Source: Pseudobutyrivibrio sp. 49 (GTDB lineage: Bacteria > Bacillota > Clostridia > Lachnospirales > Lachnospiraceae). From it: DNA of 64,000 bases. Of this stretch, positions 42,853 to 51,560 are shown piece after piece. The notes under the pieces are model-generated. The model searched no databases. It saw only the letters and a list, made by a program, of their open reading frames with translations, and was not told the DNA's origin. Position 1 is the first letter of the stretch, and every line of letters starts with the position of its first letter. The stretch lies in the NCBI RefSeq assembly GCF_900100545.1, contig NZ_FNDP01000001.1, positions 535,115 to 599,114 on the forward strand, read 5' to 3'. A program made the position numbers and the translations under genes.

Positions 42853-44523
42853 ATGAAGTCAGACATTCAAATCGCACAGGAAGCAAAGATGGTTCACATT
42901 AAGGAGGTTGCTTCATCCTTAAATATTCAGGAGGATGACCTTGAGCTTTATGGCAAGTATAAAGCAAAATTTTCTGATGAACTGTTAAGCAAAATTGAAG
43001 GCAACAAGGATGGAAAGCTCGTTCTTGTAACTGCTATCAATCCTACACCAGCTGGTGAAGGAAAAACCACTACATCAGTTGGTCTTGGTCAGGCTATGGG
43101 TGTTCTTGGAAAGAAAGCCTGCCTTGCCCTTAGAGAGCCATCCTTAGGACCTTGCTTCGGAATTAAAGGTGGCGCTGCCGGCGGTGGATATGCTCAGGTA
43201 GTACCAATGGAGGATCTTAACCTTCATTTCACTGGAGATTTCCACGCTATTACCTCTGCTAATAATTTACTTGCAGCGATGCTTGATAATCACATTCAGC
43301 AGGGAAATTCTCTGGGAATTGACCCACGACAGATTGTGTGGAAGAGATGTCTTGACATGAATGACAGAGCTCTTAGAAATATTGTTGTAGGCTTAGGTTC
43401 AAAGATGGACGGAATGGTTCGTGAAGACCATTTTGTTATTACAGTAGCTTCAGAAATCATGGCTATTCTCTGCTTAGCAGATGATATGCATGATTTAAAG
43501 AAGAGACTTGGAAGAATTATCGTTGCATATTCTTTCGAGGGTAAGCCAGTAACAGCCGATGATTTACAGGCAACCGGTGCTATGGCAGCACTTCTTAAGG
43601 ATGCACTTAAGCCAAATTTAATTCAGACACTGGAGCACACACCAGCAATTGTTCACGGTGGACCATTTGCTAATATTGCTCACGGTTGTAATTCAGTTCG
43701 TGCCACAAAGGCTTCTATGAAGTTAGCTGATATTACTATTACAGAAGCTGGATTTGGTGCTGATCTTGGTGCTGAGAAATTCTTTGATATCAAGTGTAGA
43801 ATGGCTGGTCTTAAGCCTGATGCCGTAGTACTTGTAGCTACTATTCGTGCTTTAAAATATAATGGTGGAGTACCAAAGGCAGAGCTTACAACTGAAAATC
43901 TTGATGCTTTAAAGAAGGGTATTGTAAACCTTGAGAAGCATATTGAAAACTTACAAAAGTACGGTGTACCTGTTGTTGTTACACTTAATTCTTTTGTTAC
44001 AGATACTCAGGCTGAGACAGATTTTGTTCGCAATTTCTGTCAGGAGAGAGGCTGCGAATTTGCTCTTTCTGAAGTTTGGGAAAAAGGTGGAAAAGGCGGC
44101 GTAGAGCTTGCTAAAAAGGTGCTTTATGTTCTTGAAAATAAAGAAAGCAACTTCAAGCCACTTTATGAAGATTCATTATCCTTAAAGGATAAAATTAAAA
44201 CTGTTGCTACAGAAATTTACGGCGCAGCAGATGTTTCTTATTCACCAGCAGCTGAGAAGGAACTCAAGAGAATCGAGGAGCTAGGCATGGGCGATTTCCC
44301 TGTATGTATGGCTAAGACTCAGTATTCTCTTTCTGATGACCAGACAAAGCTTGGTAGACCAGAAGGCTTTACTGTTAATGTAAGAGAAGTATATGCTTCT
44401 GCCGGTGCAGGCTTTGTTGTGGCTGTTACAGGAAGTATAATGACAATGCCGGGACTTCCAAAGCAGCCAGCAGCAAATAATATTGACGTTACAGACGATG
44501 GAGTAATTACAGGACTTTTCTAA
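42853..44523 (+). CDS. fhs: Formate-tetrahydrofolate ligase
   Basis: This enzyme makes 10-formyl-tetrahydrofolate from formate, ATP and tetrahydrofolate, supplying one-carbon units for purines and formyl-methionine. The ATG at 42853 is chosen because GGGAG lies 7 bases upstream and the resulting 556 residues match the family length; an in-frame ATG at 42829 overlaps ftsK. The ATP-binding loop is [14 protein letters not shown], followed by [23 protein letters not shown], both family signatures (given here as short conserved segments). It follows ftsK by 16 bases and precedes the zinc-ribbon gene by 2. Confidence 0.96.
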   Translation: MKSDIQIAQEAKMVHIKEVASSLNIQEDDLELYGKYKAKFSDELLSKIEGNKDGKLVLVTAINPTPAGEGKTTTSVGLGQAMGVLGKKACLALREPSLGPCFGIKGGAAGGGYAQVVPMEDLNLHFTGDFHAITSANNLLAAMLDNHIQQGNSLGIDPRQIVWKRCLDMNDRALRNIVVGLGSKMDGMVREDHFVITVASEIMAILCLADDMHDLKKRLGRIIVAYSFEGKPVTADDLQATGAMAALLKDALKPNLIQTLEHTPAIVHGGPFANIAHGCNSVRATKASMKLADITITEAGFGADLGAEKFFDIKCRMAGLKPDAVVLVATIRALKYNGGVPKAELTTENLDALKKGIVNLEKHIENLQKYGVPVVVTLNSFVTDTQAETDFVRNFCQERGCEFALSEVWEKGGKGGVELAKKVLYVLENKESNFKPLYEDSLSLKDKIKTVATEIYGAADVSYSPAAEKELKRIEELGMGDFPVCMAKTQYSLSDDQTKLGRPEGFTVNVREVYASAGAGFVVAVTGSIMTMPGLPKQPAANNIDVTDDGVITGLF

Positions 44524-44525
44524 CT

Positions 44526-45683
44526 ATGAATTGTAAAAAATGCGGAGCTGAAATAGAATCAGGTTTTTTATACTGCCCAAAATGTGGGGAGTCTATTCAG
44601 CTTGTGCCAAATTACGATGTAGTAGAAGAAGAGCTTCTTTCCAGAGTTGTTGAAGACAAGGATAAAGCTAAAAATAATCGTTTTGCTACTGGGGTGTATA
44701 AGCCTGTAACAACTGGAAACGCTCAAAAGCAACAGACTGATAAAAAACCAACCAACAATGGAGCAGTTATACGTAACAAAGATTTTCTAATAAAGCTTTT
44801 AGTTTTTCTTCTAATTGTAATTTTAGGAATGGTTATAATAATTCCATTAATCGGCAGCCACTCTTATGACAACGTTATGAACAGCGCTGTAGCTGCTGAG
44901 GGTGAAGAGCAGTATGCAAAAGCTTTAGGTTTCTATCAAGAGGCCTATGACCTTGATAATGCTTCTTTTGAAGCAATCTATGGATTAGGCAGAATGTATT
45001 ATAAAGTCAAGGAATATGATAAAGCTATCGAATACTTGACTCAGGCATTGGAACTTGATGTTACCAATAAAAAAATATATACATATCTGCTTGATTCCTA
45101 TACAGCAATTGGAGATACAGATAGCATTTATGCTCTTCAAAGCAAAGCTCCAAATGAAGAAATATTAAAGCTTTTTGATGACTATGTGGTTCAACCACCA
45201 GAGTTTAGTGAATTAGGCGGTGATTATGACGAAGAAGTATACCTTGTTCTTTCCAGCAAAAGCGATAATCAGATTTTCTATACTTTAGATGGTAAAAATC
45301 CAACTACATCTGGAAAACTGTTTTCAAAGGCAATTGAATTAGAAGAGGGAGTTACAGAAGTGAAAGCTGTATCGCTGAGTCCATCTGGTGATTATTCTGA
45401 AGTGGTAAGTGAAACCTATAATATCGTTTACCCTTCACTTGATACACCAGTGGTCAGCCCACAGGCTGGAACATATACTCAGCAGGAATATATTACTATT
45501 ACAGTACCTGATGGATGTAAGGCTTATTATACGTGGGATGGTACAGACCCAGCGCAGGTTGGTATATTATACACAGAACCTTTTCCTATCCTAAAAGGTG
45601 CCAGCGTTCTTACTGTGGTAATTATCGATAGTAAGGGAAACAACAGTCCTTTGTATCGTGGGGATTATATTTATAATCCTTGA
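44526..45683 (+). CDS. Zinc-ribbon, membrane, TPR and CHB_HEX-like domain protein
   Basis: This 385-residue protein has an unusual domain order. A zinc ribbon with Cys3, Cys6, Cys17 and Cys20 is followed by a polar linker, a membrane segment (about 86-110), two to three TPR units (about 118-210, e.g. YAKALGFYQEAYDLD and YDKAIEYLTQALELD), then two beta-rich repeats resembling the chitobiase/hexosaminidase C-terminal domain. Each repeat has a YTLDGKNPTTSGKLF-like or YTWDGTDPAQVGILY-like segment. The topology puts the zinc ribbon inside and the rest outside. Function is unknown. It lies 2 bases after fhs. Confidence 0.8.
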   Translation: MNCKKCGAEIESGFLYCPKCGESIQLVPNYDVVEEELLSRVVEDKDKAKNNRFATGVYKPVTTGNAQKQQTDKKPTNNGAVIRNKDFLIKLLVFLLIVILGMVIIIPLIGSHSYDNVMNSAVAAEGEEQYAKALGFYQEAYDLDNASFEAIYGLGRMYYKVKEYDKAIEYLTQALELDVTNKKIYTYLLDSYTAIGDTDSIYALQSKAPNEEILKLFDDYVVQPPEFSELGGDYDEEVYLVLSSKSDNQIFYTLDGKNPTTSGKLFSKAIELEEGVTEVKAVSLSPSGDYSEVVSETYNIVYPSLDTPVVSPQAGTYTQQEYITITVPDGCKAYYTWDGTDPAQVGILYTEPFPILKGASVLTVVIIDSKGNNSPLYRGDYIYNP

Positions 45684-45792
45684 AATTGTTCACATTTTTT
45701 TCACAATTAGTACTTTATTTATACATATTTTATTAGTAATATAAGCCTATCTCATTAAGAGATACATTTTTCATAACATTATTCTCCCTTTT

Positions 45793-45829
45793 AAAAGGCA
45801 CGTCACCGCAGGCGTGCCTTTTTATTTTA
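45793..45829 (+). terminator. Terminator upstream of rlmH
   Basis: AAAAGGCACG and CGTGCCTTTT pair across a 10-base loop with a T-rich tail. It closes the ftsK-fhs-zinc-ribbon run. Confidence 0.9.
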
Positions 45830-45869
45830 TCCATTTGTTCATATAAACCACTAAATCTATGTGATTCTA

Positions 45870-45898
45870 TTGTTAAATCCTACTAAATGTTCTAAAAT
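45870..45898 (+). promoter_or_regulatory. rlmH promoter giving a leaderless transcript
   Basis: TTGTTA (45870-45875) and TAAAAT (45893-45898) have a 17-base spacer. A second -10-like TATAAT overlaps at 45898-45903. The start point would fall at about the A of the rlmH ATG (45906), and no ribosome-binding site is visible, which suggests a leaderless mRNA. Confidence 0.65.
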
Positions 45899-45905
45899 AT
45901 AATAC

Positions 45906-46385
45906 ATGAATGTTAAAATTCTTTGCGTAGGAAAAATCAAAGAAAAGTTTTATAGAGACGCTATTGATGAGTATGTAAAAAGACTTTCAAAATACTGTTC
46001 AGTCACGGTAACAGAGGTTCCAGATGAAAAGACTTCTGAGAATGCATCTGATACAGAAATAGACATTGTTAAGGACAAAGAAGGCGAAAGAATTCTTAAG
46101 CATATCAATGAGCGAGATTATGTAATCGCTCTTGCAATTTTAGGAAAGCAGATGGATTCTGTGGCTTTCTCAAAATTCATCGAGGATTTAGGAATACAGG
46201 GCAAAAGTTCACTTGTTTTCGTTATAGGTGGTTCTCTTGGTCTTTCAGATAATGTTCTAAAAAGAGCAGATTATCAAATATCCTTTTCTAAAATGACTTT
46301 TCCTCATCAGCTTATGCGAGTAATTTTATCAGAACAAATTTATAGGGCGATGCGTATTATGAAAAACGAGCCTTATCACAAATAA
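45906..46385 (+). CDS. rlmH: 23S rRNA pseudouridine-1915 N3-methyltransferase RlmH
   Basis: RlmH is a SPOUT-family enzyme that methylates pseudouridine 1915 in helix 69 of 23S rRNA. The 159-residue protein begins MNVKILCVGKIKEKF, has a VIGGSLGLSDNV segment binding SAM through the trefoil knot, and ends with LMRVILSEQIYRAMRI and HK, typical of the family. Length is typical. The start is fixed by the family N-terminus although no ribosome-binding site precedes it. A pyrimidine-nucleoside phosphorylase gene follows after 19 bases. Confidence 0.94.
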   Translation: MNVKILCVGKIKEKFYRDAIDEYVKRLSKYCSVTVTEVPDEKTSENASDTEIDIVKDKEGERILKHINERDYVIALAILGKQMDSVAFSKFIEDLGIQGKSSLVFVIGGSLGLSDNVLKRADYQISFSKMTFPHQLMRVILSEQIYRAMRIMKNEPYHK

Positions 46386-46404
46386 GTAATTAGAGGTATT
46401 TTCT

Positions 46405-47709
46405 ATGAGAATGTATGATTTGATTGAAAAGAAAAAATTAGGTCAGGAGCTCTCCACAGAGGAGATTTATCATATTATTGACGGCTACACCAAAGGTGAT
46501 ATTCCAGATTACCAGATATCAGCCTTACTTATGGCTATATATTTTAATGGCATGAACGTAAGAGAGCGTTATGACCTTACAATGGCCATGAGAGATTCGG
46601 GAGATATTCTTGATTTATCTTCAATTGATGGAGTAAAGATTGATAAGCATTCTACAGGCGGTGTTGGTGACAAAGTTACACTTGTTTTAGGTCCAATCAT
46701 TGCTTCTATTGGTGTTCCAGTTGCAAAAATGAGCGGTAGAGGTCTTGGTCACACAGGTGGCACCATCGATAAGCTTGAGGCTTTTCCAGGCTTTAACGCT
46801 GAGCTTTCAGATGACCAGTTTATCAATCAGGTTAACAGCATAAAGATTGCCGTTACAGGCCAGTCTAAGAACTTGGCTCCTGCAGATAAAAAGCTTTATG
46901 CCCTAAGAGACGTTACAGCTACTGTTGATGAGATTTCACTCATAACTGGTTCTATCATGTCTAAAAAGCTTGCTGCTGGTACAGATGCCATCGTTCTGGA
47001 TGTTACTGTTGGCGACGGTGCTTTTATGAAAAATAAGGAATCTGCACTTGAGCTTGCAAAGTCAATGGTAGATATCGGTAAGAAAGCAGATAAAAAAATT
47101 GCTGCTGTTCTTACAAACATGGATGAGCCTTTAGGTTTTGCAGTAGGTAATGATTTAGAGGTTATTGAAGCAATCGAAGCTTTAAATGGCAATGGTCCAG
47201 AGGATTTAATGACTGTCGTATATGAGCTTGGTTCTCAGATGATTGTATTCTCTGGTATCGAGACAGATAAGGCAAAGGCTAAAGAGCTTATGAAGGAGGC
47301 TGTTGCTTCTGGCAAGGCATTCGAAAAATTCATCGAGTTTATCGATGCTCAGGGCGGTGATTCTTCATTTGCAAAGGATACAAAGAAATTCAAGCCAGCT
47401 GCACATATTGTTCCTGTTAACGCAGAGTCAGACGGTTATGTTCATGCTATAAAGGCAGAGGCTATCGGTCTTGCCTCAATGTCACTTGGTGGTGGACGTG
47501 AGACTTTCGATGATGTTATCGATATGGCTGTTGGTATTGTATTAAATAAAAAGGTTGGAGATGAAATCAAAAAAGGTGAGCCTATTTGCTATATTCACGC
47601 AAATGATCAGGCTAAAATTGCTCACGCAGAAGAGATGATTAGAAATGCAACTGTTATCTCTTCTGAGAAATGCAATCACATGGATTTGATTATTGATATT
47701 GTAGAATAA
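46405..47709 (+). CDS. pdp: Pyrimidine-nucleoside phosphorylase
   Basis: This enzyme phosphorolyses uridine and thymidine for salvage. The 434-residue protein has the phosphate- and nucleoside-binding signature KHSTGGVGDK near residue 80 and SGRGLGHTGGTIDKLE after it, and the family's three-domain layout of helical domain, alpha/beta domain and a C-terminal beta domain. Length is typical of Pdp (deoA group). It ends 1 base before phoH starts, so coupling is likely. Confidence 0.93.
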   Translation: MRMYDLIEKKKLGQELSTEEIYHIIDGYTKGDIPDYQISALLMAIYFNGMNVRERYDLTMAMRDSGDILDLSSIDGVKIDKHSTGGVGDKVTLVLGPIIASIGVPVAKMSGRGLGHTGGTIDKLEAFPGFNAELSDDQFINQVNSIKIAVTGQSKNLAPADKKLYALRDVTATVDEISLITGSIMSKKLAAGTDAIVLDVTVGDGAFMKNKESALELAKSMVDIGKKADKKIAAVLTNMDEPLGFAVGNDLEVIEAIEALNGNGPEDLMTVVYELGSQMIVFSGIETDKAKAKELMKEAVASGKAFEKFIEFIDAQGGDSSFAKDTKKFKPAAHIVPVNAESDGYVHAIKAEAIGLASMSLGGGRETFDDVIDMAVGIVLNKKVGDEIKKGEPICYIHANDQAKIAHAEEMIRNATVISSEKCNHMDLIIDIVE

Positions 47710-47710
47710 T

Positions 47711-48697
47711 ATGGATGAATTTACTTTAAATATCAGTATTCCCTCTGACCATATAGACAACATATTTGGTCAGTTTGACAGAAACATTAAATCTATAGAA
47801 AATGGCATGAATATCTCCTTTATTCTTAGAGACGATGCCATCAAGCTTATAGGTGACAGGGATAGAGTGGAGCACGGTAAAATCATTATCGATGAGCTTT
47901 TAGCTCTTTCTGAAAAAGGGAATATTATTACAGCACAGGATGTAAATTACGTTATGTCTATTGAAAAAGAAAAGATTGAAAGCCACGATGTTTCAGAGGC
48001 AAGAGGTGAGATAATCTGCCATACCACGACAGGTAAGCCTGTAGCCCCTAAAACACTTGGTCAGAAAAAATATGTAGACGCCATCAGCAATAATATGATT
48101 GTTTTTGGTGTAGGACCTGCAGGTACTGGTAAAACATATCTTGCAATGGCAAAGGCTATCACAGCCTTTAAAAACGAGGAGGTTTCTAGAATTATTCTTA
48201 CTCGTCCAGCCATCGAAGCAGGAGAGAAGCTGGGATTCCTTCCAGGTGATCTTCAGAGCAAAGTTGATCCTTACCTTAGGCCATTATATGATGCACTTTA
48301 TCAAATAATGGGAGCTGAGGCTTTCCAGAGAAATATGGAAAAAGGTCTTATTGAGGTTGCACCTCTCGCGTACATGCGAGGCAGAACTTTAGATAATTCC
48401 TTTATTATTCTAGATGAAGCACAAAACACAACACCAGCTCAAATGAAGATGTTTCTTACAAGAATTGGTTTTGGATCGAAGGCGGTTATCACAGGTGATC
48501 AGACTCAAAAGGATTTACCAAATGGTCAAAAATCCGGTTTAGATGACGCCATGAAGGTTCTTAAAAATATTGATGATATAAAGATTTGTACTTTAGATTC
48601 AAAGGACGTTGTAAGACATCCACTTGTACAAAAGATAGTTAACGCATACGAAATACACGAGAAAAAACTAGAAAGTAAAAATAAAAGGGCAAAATAA
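47711..48697 (+). CDS. phoH: PhoH-like ATPase (YbeZ type)
   Basis: PhoH-like proteins are ATPases linked to RNA metabolism and ribosome maturation, often working with YbeY. The 328-residue protein has an N-terminal region resembling a KH domain, then the PhoH ATPase with Walker A GPAGTGKTYLA near residue 136 and Walker B FIILDEAQNTTP. Length is typical. The order phoH, PgpH-type gene, ybeY is conserved in Firmicutes and is preserved here, except that the middle gene is degenerate. Confidence 0.94.
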   Translation: MDEFTLNISIPSDHIDNIFGQFDRNIKSIENGMNISFILRDDAIKLIGDRDRVEHGKIIIDELLALSEKGNIITAQDVNYVMSIEKEKIESHDVSEARGEIICHTTTGKPVAPKTLGQKKYVDAISNNMIVFGVGPAGTGKTYLAMAKAITAFKNEEVSRIILTRPAIEAGEKLGFLPGDLQSKVDPYLRPLYDALYQIMGAEAFQRNMEKGLIEVAPLAYMRGRTLDNSFIILDEAQNTTPAQMKMFLTRIGFGSKAVITGDQTQKDLPNGQKSGLDDAMKVLKNIDDIKICTLDSKDVVRHPLVQKIVNAYEIHEKKLESKNKRAK

Positions 48698-48709
48698 AAG
48701 GGTAGAATA

Positions 48710-49903
48710 ATGAAACACACCAATAGGTTCTCTTCAATTAGGATTGGATATACCATTGGAATGGCATTAATTTTCATTATTGCAAATACAGTTTTATGTT
48801 TAATGAATACCGTTCTGTTTGACAAATTTATTTGCATAATGGCAATTAATGTATGCTTCTTCTTTTTGTTTGTTTTACTTCTCATTAGAAAAAGATTAGA
48901 AGGGGCGCTTCCAGAATTTAACTATATTACATACGGTAAAATTACTTTTGTAGTTTTATTGGCATGGATTATTACGTTTTTATGCGCTATTCTTGCGCCT
49001 GATTTTTTTGCTCCATTCATATTGTTACCTATTGTTTGCAAAACAGTATTTGATGACAGTCTGTCAAATGTACTAAGCCTATACATGGTAGTGGTTACTT
49101 CCATCTGCTTGGACTATAGCATTTTTATCGTTCTTTGCTATATTACTCTTGTTGCATTTGGCACAGTTTTTGCTCAGCTTTTCAAAGAAAAAGAAGGACT
49201 GGAGAGACTATACATTTTAATTCTGATTTTTGCAGTAACTACAGTTATTTCTGTAATATTTTATTATTTTAATTACCTTGAACTTTCTTTATCAATTTTA
49301 TTTTTTGGACTTGTAGATGGATTTATAGCAAGTGCTCTTACCATTTGCCTGGTACCACTGTTCAAGACTTACGTAGAAAAGACACAACACAGTAATTACG
49401 AAATGTTCCTAAGCCAGGATTACACTTTAGTTCAGGATATCAGGAATTTTTCATTTATTGAATATCAGCATGCCAGCAGAGTATCCATTTTATCTCGGAA
49501 ATGCGCTGAGGCTATAAATGCTAACTCAGAGCTCGCAGCTTGCGCTGGTTTTTACTATCGACTTGGTAAAATAGAAGGCGAGCCAATGATAGATAACGCC
49601 TTAAAAATTGCAAATGATTATTGCTTTCCAAGTGATGTAATTCAGATACTTGCGGAATATGGTGGCATAATATATTTACCTAGTTCTAAAGAATCTGCCA
49701 TTGTACATATGGTTGATTCAGTTGTTACAAAGGTCGAGCTTTTTGATAAAGATTCAATGAGCAGTGCCTGGAATCAAAACATGGTAATTTACCAAACAAT
49801 TAACGAATTATCTCAAAAAGGTTTTTATGATAATTCAACTCTTTCAATGAATCAATTCTTAGTGATTCGAAATATTTTAGCTAATGAGGATATTTTAGCA
49901 TGA
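48710..49903 (+). CDS. PgpH/YqfF-like membrane protein with degenerate HD domain
   Basis: This 397-residue protein sits where the cyclic-di-AMP phosphodiesterase PgpH (YqfF) is normally found. It has about seven membrane segments (about 12-220) and a cytoplasmic HD-like domain (about 240-395). It lacks the large extracellular 7TMR-HDED domain that would precede the helices. In the HD domain, His254 remains, but the HDIGK motif reads YRLGK (283-287), so the His-Asp metal pair is gone, and the later HH pair also seems lost (EYGG). SKESAIVHMVDS (326-337) keeps the final conserved Asp. It is probably catalytically inactive against c-di-AMP. Confidence 0.75.
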   Translation: MKHTNRFSSIRIGYTIGMALIFIIANTVLCLMNTVLFDKFICIMAINVCFFFLFVLLLIRKRLEGALPEFNYITYGKITFVVLLAWIITFLCAILAPDFFAPFILLPIVCKTVFDDSLSNVLSLYMVVVTSICLDYSIFIVLCYITLVAFGTVFAQLFKEKEGLERLYILILIFAVTTVISVIFYYFNYLELSLSILFFGLVDGFIASALTICLVPLFKTYVEKTQHSNYEMFLSQDYTLVQDIRNFSFIEYQHASRVSILSRKCAEAINANSELAACAGFYYRLGKIEGEPMIDNALKIANDYCFPSDVIQILAEYGGIIYLPSSKESAIVHMVDSVVTKVELFDKDSMSSAWNQNMVIYQTINELSQKGFYDNSTLSMNQFLVIRNILANEDILA

Positions 49904-50397
49904 CAATTTTAATTGAAAGCGAATGTGAATTTGACTTTGATTTTGACTATGAGAAAGTCGCAAAAGATGTAATTAATACAGCAATTGATCACCTCAAATT
50001 TCCATTTGAAGCAGAGATTAGTATTACAATTACTGATAATGATGGTATTCACGCCATTAATAAGGAGTTTCGAGGAATAGATGCTCCAACAGATGTTCTT
50101 TCATTCCCAATGATTGAATATCCAGCGCCAGGTGTTTTTGATGAAATCGAAAACGATGACGATTTATTTAATCCTGAAACAGGTGAAGTTATTCTTGGAG
50201 ATATCGTTCTTTCAGTTCCTAGAATTTTATCTCAGGCTGAAGAATACGGCCATTCAGTACTCCGAGAGTATGCTTTCCTTATAGCCCATAGTATGTTACA
50301 TTTATTTGGGTTTGATCACATGACAGAGGCTGAAGCGACTGTTATGGAAGAAAAACAAAGAGAGATTTTAGATATTCTAAAAATATCTCGAGACTAA
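49900..50397 (+). CDS. ybeY: Endoribonuclease YbeY
   Basis: YbeY is a zinc-dependent endoribonuclease needed for 16S rRNA 3'-end maturation and ribosome quality control. The 165-residue protein has the H-X3-H-X5-H zinc motif in HSMLHLFGFDH and the preceding APTDVLSFPM and GDIVLSV segments. Length is typical. It overlaps the PgpH-like gene by 4 bases (ATGA), so translation is coupled. Confidence 0.95.
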   Translation: MTILIESECEFDFDFDYEKVAKDVINTAIDHLKFPFEAEISITITDNDGIHAINKEFRGIDAPTDVLSFPMIEYPAPGVFDEIENDDDLFNPETGEVILGDIVLSVPRILSQAEEYGHSVLREYAFLIAHSMLHLFGFDHMTEAEATVMEEKQREILDILKISRD

Positions 50398-50416
50398 GAA
50401 AAGGAGACACTAATCT

Positions 50417-51553
50417 ATGAAAAAAAGGGTAGTATCTGCAATGCTTATTCTTACAATGGTAACTTCTCTTGTTGCCTGCGGTAAGAAAGATGAAGAAGTC
50501 GCTGTAACTGATGTTGATGATGCACCAGTTGCGGAGGAAGAGCAAGACGTTGAGGTTCTCGATGATTCCGCAGCATTTTGGGATCAGGTATCCGAGGATG
50601 GAAGGGTTCGAAGCTACCTTAATGGCGAATGGGTTGATCCCAAATATGGAAGACAGCGTCCAGTCGCAGTTATGATTGAGAACACAAAGGCATGTTTGCC
50701 TCAGTACGGTATTGGAAATGCAGGGGTTATTTATGAATGTGTAGTTGAGGGTGGCATCACTCGTATGATGGCTATTTTTGATGACTACACTGGTCTTGAC
50801 CAGATTGGTAACGTTAGAAGTGCAAGACCTTATTATGTATATTTTGCAAGTGAATACGATGCTGTTTACATGCATGCAGGTGGAAATCCAGCAGCATTTG
50901 AGCTTATTGACGGTGGCCTCGTAGAAAACCTTAATGCACTTAAGCTTGAAGGTAAAAAGGGTAGTGCTGCTACATACAGAACTGGTAAGAGCGAGCATAC
51001 TTTATACACTAACTCCGATGGTATCGGAATTGGTCTTGAGAAGATGAAGTATGATATGACATTACCTGCAAACTATGAGCCACATTTCAAGTTTGCTCAG
51101 AATGGCAACAACCTTGAAAACGGTGAAGATTGCCAGGCAATTCAGATGTACTATTACACAAACAAGCCTTATTGGATTTACAACGAGGATGATGGATTAT
51201 ATTACAGATATGAGTTCAATCAGAAGCAGGTAGATGCTACAACAGGTAAGCAGCTTACTGCTAAGAACATTATCATTGAGGATGTAGCTTGGTGGATTTA
51301 TCAGGGCTCTGAGTATCTTGGATATCTTCTTTCTTACAACACAGGTACTGGAAAGTACATCACAAATGGTAAGATGATTGACATTGCTTGGTCAAAGGAT
51401 GGTGATAGTGATATCACTCATTATTATGACTTAGCTACAGGCGAGGAAATCCAGTTAAATATTGGTACAACATGGATTCAGGCTTGCCAGCATGATTACA
51501 GTGATGAGAATGTATTCTATGCAAACAAAAATGATTTTAGTAAGGCAAAATAA
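50417..51553 (+). CDS. DUF3048 (YerB-like) lipoprotein
   Basis: This 378-residue protein has a lipoprotein signal peptide (KKRVVSAMLILTMVTSLVAC) with lipobox LVAC and lipidated Cys21, then an acidic linker and the DUF3048 domain, recognisable by RPVAVMIENTKACLPQYGI and NVRSARPYYVYFA segments. It is expected to be anchored on the outer face of the membrane. The function of DUF3048 proteins is unknown. An AAGGAGA site precedes the ATG, and the flippase gene starts 7 bases after its stop. Confidence 0.9.
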   Translation: MKKRVVSAMLILTMVTSLVACGKKDEEVAVTDVDDAPVAEEEQDVEVLDDSAAFWDQVSEDGRVRSYLNGEWVDPKYGRQRPVAVMIENTKACLPQYGIGNAGVIYECVVEGGITRMMAIFDDYTGLDQIGNVRSARPYYVYFASEYDAVYMHAGGNPAAFELIDGGLVENLNALKLEGKKGSAATYRTGKSEHTLYTNSDGIGIGLEKMKYDMTLPANYEPHFKFAQNGNNLENGEDCQAIQMYYYTNKPYWIYNEDDGLYYRYEFNQKQVDATTGKQLTAKNIIIEDVAWWIYQGSEYLGYLLSYNTGTGKYITNGKMIDIAWSKDGDSDITHYYDLATGEEIQLNIGTTWIQACQHDYSDENVFYANKNDFSKAK

Positions 51554-51560
51554 TTAATTT

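Noticed and set aside
45684-45790. Small hairpin TATCTC..GAGATA and T-rich stretch as an RNA gene
   Set aside because: Short stem, no promoter of its own, and most likely part of the 3' end of the zinc-ribbon gene transcript.
50342-50998. 218-codon open frame on the minus strand opposite ybeY and the DUF3048 gene
   Set aside because: It covers two well-supported plus-strand genes and its product looks like a Cys/Ser-rich shadow translation.
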